A stretch of 64,000 nt of DNA from Saccharomycopsis fibuligera x Saccharomycopsis cf. fibuligera (Eukaryota; Ascomycota; Saccharomycetes; Ascoideales; Saccharomycopsidaceae). The DNA lies in NCBI GenBank assembly GCA_001936135.1, contig CP012812.1, forward strand, positions 248,001-312,000. Reading direction: 5' to 3'. The position numbers and the translations under genes are program-made. Positions 49,882 to 58,802 of this stretch are shown piece by piece. Every line of letters begins with the position of its first letter. The stretch's first letter is position 1. The notes under the pieces are model-generated. The model made no database searches. It was given only the letters and a program-made list of their open reading frames with translations, and was not told where the DNA came from.

Positions 49882-50542
49882 TCACTTCTCCTCTTCGCCA
49901 CTTTGTGCTTCTACCAGGCTTGCGCTCTGCTGCTGCTGCTGCTGCTGCTTCTGCTCCAACTCAAGTTTCTTAGCCCTGGCCAATTCGGCTCTTCTTTTAC
50001 GCATCTTTGCCTCTGCATCTCTTCTTTCCAACTCTTCAATCCACAATCTTTCTCTCAACTTGGCCTTTTCTTTCAATATATCCTCATTAGCCCTCTTGGT
50101 ACTTGGATCCACCGTACCGTAATAATATCCACCAACCACCAATGCAACAATTGTAGCACCTTGGAATCCCACTCTGTAACGGAACCATTTTTGTGCATCT
50201 TTACGGTGCCCTGCTCTAAGACTTTTAGCAGCGAGGATGACCGCCCCAGTGGTAAGAAGGGCGCCAAGGGGCACGATTGGTTGTTCACGACAGTGCTTGT
50301 AGACTCTGTCAATGAATGGAAGGTCGCTAAATTTGGAAAGTTAGTAATCGGGGCTCTCGATGGACAAAATTTTGACAGTTGCTTCTGAAGGACGTGTATG
50401 GATCTTATTGCGGTTTGAAGTAAAGATCCTAAGATCTAAAATCCCATTTTTTGATCCTCATTTTTTGTAGAAGAGGCAAAAAGAAAAGCACTTACCGATC
50501 AGAGATCTCGGCGCCATCGAAACTGGAAGGTAGCTTCGACAT
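49882..50542 (-). CDS. RCF1: Respiratory supercomplex factor 1 (HIG1 domain), spliced, 163 aa
   Basis: Exon 1 is 50542-50496 (15 codons plus two bases). The intron is 50495-50327, with donor GTAAGT, branch TACTAAC and acceptor TTTAG. Exon 2 is 50326-49882. Splicing gives MSKLPSSFDGAEISD, then RDLPFIDRVYKHCREQPIVPLGALLTTGAVILAA, the typical Rcf1 start and first HIG1 helix. QKWFRYRVGFQGATIVALVVGG is the second helix, including the QxxxRxRxxxQ motif of HIG1 type 2 proteins. The C-terminal region is a charged coiled coil with a polyQ run and an acidic end. Rcf1 binds cytochrome oxidase subunit Cox3 and stabilises III-IV supercomplexes in the mitochondrial inner membrane. An unspliced reading would begin inside the protein. 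Confidence 0.95.
50327..50495 (-). other. RCF1: Intron of RCF1
   Basis: 169 bases, donor GTAAGT, perfect TACTAAC branch site about 15 bases before the acceptor, acceptor TTTAG. It splits an Arg codon (CG|C). Confidence 0.93.
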
Positions 50543-51294
50543 TCTGGTATGTGTAAAAGTTGTGAGGCAAGTATTTATAATCTAGAAAAGCGAATACTCA
50601 GCTGCCAATTGATAAAGGCAACAAATTGTTGAGTCAAAGTTGTAATGGTGGTAATCTCATGATAACTATCAAACAGCAATTAAGGCATTTTTTGTTTTAT
50701 TTTTCCTATTTTTGATTTTTGCTGTGGAAACACCCGTGCAGACAGAAAATCAGATGACCGTTGTACTCAAACGCTCTTCAAAGCCCGATGGTAGTTGGTC
50801 GACAAATAGACAGACACATAAGGATAAAGGGTGCAATCTTTACAATTATACGTATCTTTACAGTTATACGTCTATTAAAATATAAGTTTGTATAGGGAAT
50901 CAGAAACGCAATAGTATTCTTTTCCGTACACACCACCATTTAAAATTCAATGCTCTCTGAGAGCCGGAGCCAAGAAGCTACTGGGCGTAAACTTAAATAT
51001 GGAAAAATTGAATATATATAAACCTTGTAAAGGAAAAGGGCGGAAACTGAAAAGGCTGAACCGATGTAAAAAAGTACAAAAATAAAGTAAAAGATAGAAA
51101 AAAATTAAGCATAATGAACTATAAAACGACTTTTAACAACACAGAGATCTATCATCAAAGGAAGCCAAAGAAAAAAGACCTAATTGCTGAAAGTTTCGAG
51201 TTCTTCTAGTAGCACCCAAAATCAAAAAACCGGTTGATTCTATCATATAAAAAACCAACATAACACATCATAAAACTTTCAAATTGAAATCAAT
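50543..51294. promoter_or_regulatory. RCF1 promoter and NHX1 3' region
   Basis: About 750 bases between two minus-strand genes. No gene seen. The part nearest 50543 is the RCF1 promoter, and the part near 51294 is A-rich 3' UTR of NHX1. Confidence 0.4.
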
Positions 51295-53415
51295 CTAATT
51301 ATTATTTCTTTTTCTTTGATTACCATTATTGTCCAACAACACAGGCTTAAGGACCTGTTCATCAAACTCATGAAACCACGTTGACGAATCATTAGTAGGA
51401 GACAACAAATTAGCAAAATGCATTCCATAGCCATTGTTACTATTGTTTGTATTCTCATTGTCGTTATTATTATTCAATTGCAGCACTGAGCTATTAACAC
51501 TAGTGCCAATCAAGTTTGAACTGCTGGCAAAATTATTCTTGCTGCCAGCATTACCAGCAAGTGGCGGTATATCACCCACTTCACTAGCCACTTCATCATC
51601 ATCAAGCAACATATTATTATAGTTGTTGCTGTTATTACTGTTATTGTTGTTTTCTGATTTCCTAATCTTGCTATTTGCAGCAGTATTGCTACCGGTCAAA
51701 TCATCTAGCACAAAATTGTTATTTAAACCAGATGACAAAGAGGAGTTCCTTGACTTGACCACATCAACGTTATCAAGATACGGGCTCATTGACACGTTAG
51801 TGCTGTACTTGAAACCACCACCATCAATGTCATTATTTTTGCCGAAGAAAGCAGCGCCGGCAGCAGCAGCTGCACCAACAGTACCAATATCGGAATTGGA
51901 AGGATTTTTTTGATGCTTCCTGTACAGAGTAGCCGAAGTTGGCAAAATTGGTGGTCTTGAAGTCTCAATGTCAAATTCATCATCCGAAGCATCTTCTTCC
52001 ACACAGCCGGTTTTGATTCCTAAAATTTCCAACATTCCTGATGTAGTACCGCCAAAAATGATAACAGTTAACACCACAACAACTAATACTGTAGCAAGTA
52101 ACGTGCTTTTGTGCTCACCTTGAATACCCATGGCTAAAGCCACACCAACTGCACCTCTTAAACCGGCCCAGAAGGTCATCATTTGATATTGATACGGGAT
52201 TTCGTCTTGGATAACGCCACCATTGGTTCCGGCTCTGGCTCTGGCCATAAAATTGACAAATCTGGATAATGGAAACACTGCACACCATCTAGCAATACAA
52301 ATGGAAATACCAGTAACAATAATTAAGAGTGGCTTGTAGACTAATTCAACCTCAGTGAAAAGTGACAAACCCAAGTAAATAAAGATGAAATTCTCTGACA
52401 ATTGGGCCAAAAACTGGAAAATATATTTCGTGGCAATTTGGGTTCTTCTCGACATATTGTAGTAAGCATAATGCTTTAACGTAATACCAAAGAATAACAA
52501 ACTAACAATGCCAGACATGTGGCATCCATTAGAGAAAAAATATGATTCGTAGGCAAATAACAAAATCAAGCAAGTTTCAGTTTGTGGGTATCTTCTAATG
52601 TGCGAGTGCTTTAAAATCAAAGCAACTATAATACCCACCACAAGGCCAATGACTAAAGACACACTAAATGTCATTAAAAAGAGACCGATACCTTGGATTA
52701 AGGATGAAAATTGCACTGATTTTCCATGGAATTTTTGACAGGTTTCAAACATGACAATGGAGATTGCATCATTCAACAACGACTCGCCAAGAATAATGGT
52801 GTATAACTTTGGATCGACCTTGTAAGCATTGAAGATGGATAAGATCGTGACTGGGTCAGTAGCTGATAAAGTAGCACCGACCGACAATGCATCAACGAAG
52901 GAGATATCAATGCCTTCTAAGCCAAGGGATGTCCAAATAAACAAAATTATTCCCAATACCACAGCAGAGATAAACGTACCCGGTATAGCAAATACCAAGA
53001 TGGAGCCAATGTTTTTGAAGAAATTCGCCTGGTTAAGCTCAAACCCGGAGTTCAAGATAATTGGTGGTAACAAGACATTGAAGAAATAAGAAGAGTTGAA
53101 AGTCACAGTATCCTGAATATAGTGACCTGGTGATACTCTAATAATCAAACCCACAACCATACCATAAAAGATAGATAGAACCGTTTCGTGAACACTACTG
53201 ATGCGTCGTTGCTGCAAGTAGTAGGAGGTCCATAGGGCAGAGCCTAGCAAGAAGAGCAAGATAAAAAGGGCCCAGGAGGAGAAAATCTCTTCTGTGACAG
53301 GGTTGGCATTATCGTCGTTGCCATCATCTGGAAGGGAAAGGTCTGGATCATCAGGATCGATTGCTCTTTTCACTAATAGATAGGAGGCATCTTTAATCAA
53401 GTGCACCACTGACAT
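51295..53415 (-). CDS. NHX1: Endosomal Na+(K+)/H+ exchanger, 706 aa
   Basis: A CPA1-family antiporter of late endosome/prevacuole that sets lumenal pH and sodium tolerance. A hydrophobic core of about 12 spans covers residues 47-450. Recognised motifs are FFNVLLPPIILNSGFEL (the amiloride-site region, about 111-127), ATDPVT (185-190), GESLLNDAISIVMFE with Asn215 and Asp216 at the ion site, and the ARWCAVFPLSRFVN and FWAGLRGAVGVALAMG segments. The cytosolic tail (about 475-706) is Asn/Ser-rich and disordered, with a polyN stretch, and is longer than in S. cerevisiae Nhx1 (633 aa). It is divergent from SEC5. Confidence 0.94.
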   Translation of the reverse strand: MSVVHLIKDASYLLVKRAIDPDDPDLSLPDDGNDDNANPVTEEIFSSWALFILLFLLGSALWTSYYLQQRRISSVHETVLSIFYGMVVGLIIRVSPGHYIQDTVTFNSSYFFNVLLPPIILNSGFELNQANFFKNIGSILVFAIPGTFISAVVLGIILFIWTSLGLEGIDISFVDALSVGATLSATDPVTILSIFNAYKVDPKLYTIILGESLLNDAISIVMFETCQKFHGKSVQFSSLIQGIGLFLMTFSVSLVIGLVVGIIVALILKHSHIRRYPQTETCLILLFAYESYFFSNGCHMSGIVSLLFFGITLKHYAYYNMSRRTQIATKYIFQFLAQLSENFIFIYLGLSLFTEVELVYKPLLIIVTGISICIARWCAVFPLSRFVNFMARARAGTNGGVIQDEIPYQYQMMTFWAGLRGAVGVALAMGIQGEHKSTLLATVLVVVVLTVIIFGGTTSGMLEILGIKTGCVEEDASDDEFDIETSRPPILPTSATLYRKHQKNPSNSDIGTVGAAAAAGAAFFGKNNDIDGGGFKYSTNVSMSPYLDNVDVVKSRNSSLSSGLNNNFVLDDLTGSNTAANSKIRKSENNNNSNNSNNYNNMLLDDDEVASEVGDIPPLAGNAGSKNNFASSSNLIGTSVNSSVLQLNNNNDNENTNNSNNGYGMHFANLLSPTNDSSTWFHEFDEQVLKPVLLDNNGNQRKRNNN

Positions 53416-54001
53416 TACATCTAGAGGTATATGGAGCTATGGTGGATGGAGTTTGAGAGGAAGAGTGAATTATGGCCGACGATTTGAATGCAAAGGGGAA
53501 AGTGAGATGAGCAGAGAGCACCAGTTGAGGAGGACAAAGAGTGGTACAGTTGTATTATATTGTAGTCTTGAGTACTATTAATGTGAACACTTTTAGTGAA
53601 TTGCCAGTTTTCCTTTTATTTTGAGGTGGCTTAGCCGTTGATTATGTCAGCAGTGGGAGTTGTATTCGCAGTTTTTGCTTCTTTCAACGGTAGTGAGATG
53701 TGTTTGGGCACGAATTGGTGAAGATAAAAGTAAATCGATAATGAATAAACCATTCAAGACAGCAAATACTGCTGTTGGTGAGCTATTTTACCTCTGTTGA
53801 TGTGTAGTCGCTGGGTGGCCATTGAGTCCGGCACTATGCACGTGACTATTGACATGTGTTGATTTTGGCTAGTGATGGTGATAAAGACGATGATGATGAT
53901 GATGATGATGATGAGAGTGTCAAGACGAAATAGGTAGCGCAGAACCTCCAATACTAGCACCAAATAGCACACTACCACCTACTCATCACAGCATATTTCC
54001 A
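53416..54001. promoter_or_regulatory. Divergent promoter between NHX1 and SEC5
   Basis: Nearly 590 bases. It contains CACGTG (53839-53844, in a GCACGTGAC context) and a (GAT)n microsatellite (about 53888-53914). No gene seen. Confidence 0.45.
53888..53914. repeat. (GAT)n microsatellite
   Basis: About nine GAT triplets in the SEC5 promoter, outside the coding region. Confidence 0.85.
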
Positions 54002-57000
54002 ATGAGCTACGGCAGGAACCCCGGCTACCAGAACGATCCTTATGCTCAAGCATCCGCCGACTACCCAGGCCCACAACGTGGCGGCTATGGCGGCTACTCA
54101 ACTCGCGGTGCTCAGCAAGACTACTATGTTGAAGAAGAAGTCCCACAAGACAGCGAAGATTTTAATAACGACAATATAGATACTGGTGAAGACATCCTGT
54201 TTGACCCAGATGAGCAAACCCTCATGAAGTACTATCTGTTGAAAACATTGAACCCCACATCCTGGAAAGACTCTACCGCAAACGAGTTCAGCTATAACCC
54301 AGAAGAAACCGAAGACGTCGATAAAGCGTACGAGATCTTAAAGAGCCTAGGCGAAGATAGCACTAGTACCCGCACCCAAATCCTTGACGAGCCTGATCCG
54401 TTGGGCTATTTTAGCTCTGTGAGTCAGGCATTGCGCCAAAAGGGTATTATTACCAACGATAACGATCCCAATAAGCAAAACTATCTTGTGGGATCAAAAA
54501 CTTTCAATCCAATCTTATTTCTCAAACACTTGCATGACGCAGACAGTTTCGACACTTTAAATCAGTCTTTAGATTACCTTGAGTCTTCTATTGCTCAGCA
54601 ATCACAGCAGTTGCGTCACCTTATTAAGAAGGAGTTTATTCGATTTGTCAAATCAAAATCTTCGTTGGATAATGTGTTTGACCAAATAACTTCCTCTGGT
54701 CTTCTTAATGGTCCAAATATTGAAAATGACTCTAGCTCTGCCAAGTCAAATCCTTTGCATAGCTTGTCGAATAACTTGACTTTGGCCAATTCAAAAGCAT
54801 CTGTGATTATTAAGCCTATCGTCGACAACAAAAAGAAAGAAAACAACTTGAAAAGTGCATTGGACATTGTGGAGAAAAACAAGTACTTATTTGATTTGCC
54901 AAGAACCTTGACCAGCAACATTGAGACCAAAGACTATGAAAGTTTGAGTATAAATTACAATAAAGGCAGAGATTTGTATTATGCTCTAATGAACAATTCT
55001 TCAGATAATACTGCAATACATTTAGCAACCAAAAGATTGCTTGATAGGGTATGGGAAGAAGTCAGGGCCATTCTTGATAGCTATAAAAAGGATTTATGGA
55101 ATAAGCTTGCCGATACGAACTCCTCAGATAGTAACTATGTTGGTATTATTTCCAAATTACTTGAATTAGGTGTCGAAGACAACCCTATTCTTGTATGGAT
55201 CAATACTCAATTTAACAATTTGACCAACGAAATTACTACAAATTTTGAAAAACTTTTTGAAAACATTATTTCTGCTCAAAAACATATTTTTGAAACCACC
55301 AGCTTTACCGACATTACGTTCATATACTATTTGAAAGGTATGGTTGTCAATGACACTATAAATGACACTGCTGCTGACAATGATAAGCTAAATAAGCTAT
55401 CTCATGGTTTGGTGGACTCTCCTGAAATCATTGAAATGTGGTTAATTATCAAAAAGTTGATTGAAGATACTATTGTGCTATCTTCAACAAAAGTCAAACA
55501 ATACTGGAACGTTTGTGAACTTTTCTTGAGCAACAGGATTCAAGCCACTTTACCAAAGGGGTACCAAAACGAATCAGCAGTACATTTGAAATTAGCCAAT
55601 TATGAAAAGGAAAGAATTGTCAAAAATGGAGAAGAATTGATAAATTTAGTATGCAAAACATTTGAAAAATTTTTGAGAACCACTCAAGATGACTTAGCCA
55701 ATTTATCAATCAAAAATAAACTGAATAACGAAATTGATACATATGAAATCAAATCGCCTAAACATTATGGTTTTATTCCTCCATTTGCTAATTCTATTAG
55801 TACTATAAGATACTTGGAAAAATTCATGACCTCAGTGTTCTTGTCATACAATACGTTAGGAAATTTGAATATTTCAGCTAACGCAGTGGAAACCTTAAGA
55901 GGTTCTTATTCAAAAGTTTTGAAGAAATTCATCATTGGTATTTGTTCAACCTGGTCAAATGACGTTTCGTTTTTTAACACCTTGGAAGACTATATAATAG
56001 CAAATATTAAAAATGAATTGAACCATTCCAATGATTTGATAATCAGCAATATAACCGAGGCGAAAAGCAACTACATAAGCTCCCAGGACATCGATAGCAA
56101 CTTAACCTTACCGGAATTGATTTTGATTTACGAAAAATTTGTGATAAAGAACCTTCGTGATATATTATACGTTGATTTGAAATTAGGTTCTAATGTTAAA
56201 GATTCAAACAATATCAAAATCTTTACTAAGCCAGATGACAAGTTTTTTGCATCAATTCATAGTCAGTTCTTGAAAAGTCTCGAGTATTTGTTAATTTCAA
56301 TGATGAAAAAAGTCACCAACGAGAATAAAGGTGGCAAAGAGGCTACTCAATCACAAGACAGTATCAATGGCTACAGGTCATCAGCATCGGCCACAACAAA
56401 AGACCTCGAGCTATTAGAAACAAGAACATCAACGCTAGATTTGTACGAACTTTGGACCTTGGACAATTTCATCGAACTTGAGGACAAGACATTAGGGCAA
56501 ATAATTAGCTATTTTGATGAAGTTTTCAAAACAAAATTTTCCAGATCCACAAACTTGGACATATATACTCACTTATTGCCCAAATTACAAAAAGCAACAT
56601 TTAACAACTATTGCGATTTAAAAAAACAGACCTTGACAGACATTATCCGTAACGGCATCTCAAAAATTCAATGGACAGGCAACACAGCACCAAAGAGAAG
56701 CAGCAGCTACATTTACGAGTGCTTGGTCTATTTAGTAATCCTTCATTCCACCATTGCCAAAGTTTCAAAAAGCTTGATATACACCATAGTCCACGAGTTG
56801 CAAAATCACATAACTACAGTATTATACGAAACGTTCAAAAGTGTCAAAGAATTCAGTGTGCCGGGACTACAACAAGCAGCGGTTGATGTGGAATTTTTTA
56901 AAAGAATCTTCAAGAAGCAGAATTACAAGTTAGGAAAGACAGCATCAGCTAACTTGAATTTGATTGTTTTAAAAATCATCAAGTCGAGATCAGATCCAGA

Positions 57001-57103
57001 AATGATTATTAATAGTATTGATGGGCTTGTGGAGAGTAGTTTGCATTATAGTAAGTTTACGTTTGCTTGCTTTTATGAAGGTTCTGCATCTCTGTATAAA
57101 TAG
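54002..57103 (+). CDS. SEC5: Exocyst complex subunit Sec5, 1033 aa
   Basis: After a Gly/Tyr/Gln-rich N-terminus (about 1-45) the Sec5 family start is seen: DEQTLMKYYLLKTLNPTSWKD, then EPDPLGYFSSVSQALRQKG. The conserved block FNPILFLKHLHDADSFDTLNQSLDYLESSIAQQSQQLRHLIKKEFIRFVKSKSSLDNVFDQI (about 168-230) is the Sec5 coiled-coil and helical region. The rest is a long series of helical bundles of the CATCHR fold. The exocyst tethers secretory vesicles to the plasma membrane. Length is slightly above S. cerevisiae Sec5 (971 aa). Codons 66 and 79 are CTG, probably Ser in this clade. The S. cerevisiae residue at position 79 is polar (Gln), which agrees with Ser. Confidence 0.94.
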   Translation: MSYGRNPGYQNDPYAQASADYPGPQRGGYGGYSTRGAQQDYYVEEEVPQDSEDFNNDNIDTGEDILFDPDEQTLMKYYLLKTLNPTSWKDSTANEFSYNPEETEDVDKAYEILKSLGEDSTSTRTQILDEPDPLGYFSSVSQALRQKGIITNDNDPNKQNYLVGSKTFNPILFLKHLHDADSFDTLNQSLDYLESSIAQQSQQLRHLIKKEFIRFVKSKSSLDNVFDQITSSGLLNGPNIENDSSSAKSNPLHSLSNNLTLANSKASVIIKPIVDNKKKENNLKSALDIVEKNKYLFDLPRTLTSNIETKDYESLSINYNKGRDLYYALMNNSSDNTAIHLATKRLLDRVWEEVRAILDSYKKDLWNKLADTNSSDSNYVGIISKLLELGVEDNPILVWINTQFNNLTNEITTNFEKLFENIISAQKHIFETTSFTDITFIYYLKGMVVNDTINDTAADNDKLNKLSHGLVDSPEIIEMWLIIKKLIEDTIVLSSTKVKQYWNVCELFLSNRIQATLPKGYQNESAVHLKLANYEKERIVKNGEELINLVCKTFEKFLRTTQDDLANLSIKNKLNNEIDTYEIKSPKHYGFIPPFANSISTIRYLEKFMTSVFLSYNTLGNLNISANAVETLRGSYSKVLKKFIIGICSTWSNDVSFFNTLEDYIIANIKNELNHSNDLIISNITEAKSNYISSQDIDSNLTLPELILIYEKFVIKNLRDILYVDLKLGSNVKDSNNIKIFTKPDDKFFASIHSQFLKSLEYLLISMMKKVTNENKGGKEATQSQDSINGYRSSASATTKDLELLETRTSTLDLYELWTLDNFIELEDKTLGQIISYFDEVFKTKFSRSTNLDIYTHLLPKLQKATFNNYCDLKKQTLTDIIRNGISKIQWTGNTAPKRSSSYIYECLVYLVILHSTIAKVSKSLIYTIVHELQNHITTVLYETFKSVKEFSVPGLQQAAVDVEFFKRIFKKQNYKLGKTASANLNLIVLKIIKSRSDPEMIINSIDGLVESSLHYSKFTFACFYEGSASLYK

Positions 57104-57741
57104 GCTGAACAGCTTATGTCTGTACATTTTTAAAGTTATTGTTATTTATTTACTGTCAAAATTATTCTGTTTTACTTTGTTCATTGTTACAATTCAAAAA
57201 CAAATTGGCACGTTTGCGCCTCTTCCATTATCTTTACGTGTAGTTGACGATGCCCAGCTTTTACATTTTGTAAATCCAAAAGCACTCACCCACTCTTTCA
57301 AAGAAGAGAAAAAAATATTATCTTGCCGGACTTTTTCTAACCAAGTCTTACTTTTGCTTTTAAGTATTGCAGAATTCTAATCGTCTGCTTCAAAATTCCA
57401 AATTACATAGAAGAATACAAATACCAAATTCTGTAATGATATGCAATCATAATAAAATAACATAAAAATTAAATTAAATAAAGTATTATAGTACACTGAA
57501 TTTCAAAAGGCCTTATTATGCCTTCATCTAGTAACTTTTTCAGCCATGCCAACATTGCCATCAACTGTCGCTCTTCTCACTTCTCTTCCAACACCTTCCA
57601 TAAACAGACAAACCGCACAGAGAACTCATATCAAGGTACCTGCTCCATTTCATTACATCGTTCCAAACATTCCTCCTCACAACATGAACATCTAAAACCA
57701 ACAATCCTCTCACGATTACTTTCACCAATGATCACCATCGA
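57104..57741. other. Convergent 3' region between SEC5 and SMD3
   Basis: About 640 AT-rich bases. Open frames at 57018-57380 and 57518-57784 are shadows or low quality. The second overlaps SMD3 on the opposite strand. Confidence 0.5.
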
Positions 57742-58182
57742 TCATCTTCGCTTTGGCTTCCCAGGAGGAGGCGGCTTACTATGATTCGGATTAAACATTG
57801 GTGCATTTCTCAACATATCAGGAATTTGGAAAAATCTAACATGTGAGCCTCTAATGAATACTTGATCCAAATGTGACGTTTTGCCATCTCTTGCAGTGAC
57901 GGTGATATCTTTCAATTGAATATTCATGTTGTCTTCGGATTCAAGTAATTTGCCACGGTATATTTCGCCGCTGTTGAGTTCTACTGAGACTATATGGCCC
58001 TAGAATCATGCAGTTAGTAAGCTGAATTAAAATGAATAATAACGGAATAACTAAATTATCGTGAAGCGTCGCCAATTGTTTGGTGCACTGCGTGATTTTG
58101 TTGGAGAATAGAACTAGTTGGTGATGCGATTGTTACTTACTTGTGCCTCACTAAGAAGCTTAACTGGAATCCCCACTGACAT
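57742..58182 (-). CDS. SMD3: Spliceosomal Sm protein D3, spliced, 99 aa
   Basis: Exon 1 is 58182-58141 (14 codons, [14 protein letters not shown]). The intron is 58140-58000, with donor GTAAGT, branch TACTAAC and acceptor CTAG. Exon 2 is 57999-57742. The result is a complete Sm fold: Sm1 ([32 protein letters not shown]), a short variable loop and Sm2 ([19 protein letters not shown]), then a basic end [10 protein letters not shown]. SmD3 forms part of the heteroheptameric ring on U1, U2, U4 and U5 snRNAs. Length agrees with S. cerevisiae Smd3 (101 aa). An unspliced reading would lose the Sm1 motif. That a splicing factor gene itself carries an intron allows feedback, but that is speculation. 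Confidence 0.96.
58000..58140 (-). other. SMD3: Intron of SMD3
   Basis: 141 bases, donor GTAAGT, perfect TACTAAC branch site close to the acceptor. It lies between codons (phase 0). Confidence 0.94.
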
Positions 58183-58802
58183 AATTTTTTCCCGCTATAC
58201 AAATATCTGACGAGGTTCTAGAGTCACAAATTCGAGGTCTGAAAAGAGGAAACAGAATTGTGTTTTATTCTTTTCTTTTGAAAGGATAAACAAATACGAA
58301 ATATGTGAGATGACGATCTACGCATCTCTATCATCATCTCTATCATCAATATTATGCTAGATACATCTCTGTTTGAAAAATGTAAATAGTTTTTGCGAGA
58401 AAAAGCAATAGTACCCGCCTTACACGCACCCCTTCTGTGCACCCCCTATATATGTATATGCCAACATGGGTTCACAAAACTTTTGTTTAGCATTTTGAGA
58501 GAAGTCACGTTAAAGTGAGTAGTTTGGTCTGGTCTATCTAGTTTGCGTAGAATAAGCTCGTGCTTTGAGTAAGTATAATTGATTAGCTATCAGCTACAAA
58601 TGTTATCAACACAATACATGAGCACCGTTAAGCTTCAGCAGACCTGGGATATGTTAGCCAAAACAAATTTTGTTTCGCTTGAGTAGAGAATTGTGATAAA
58701 AAAGAGTTTACCAATCCAACCGTTCACTACAAAAAATATGAATGCTGAGGCTCGTAGCATCATTCATATATTATAAAACTTTGAAACGCATCAACGATAG
58801 TA
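58183..58802. promoter_or_regulatory. SMD3 promoter and PEP3 3' region
   Basis: About 620 bases between two minus-strand genes. A short TATATATG-like element near 58448 is the best TATA candidate for SMD3. No gene seen. Confidence 0.4.

Noticed and set aside
49837-50388. 183-codon + strand frame opposite RCF1
   Set aside because: Antisense to a clear RCF1 gene, including poly-Leu opposite polyQ.
57518-57784. 88-codon + strand frame
   Set aside because: Overlaps SMD3 exon 2 on the other strand and has no recognisable domain.
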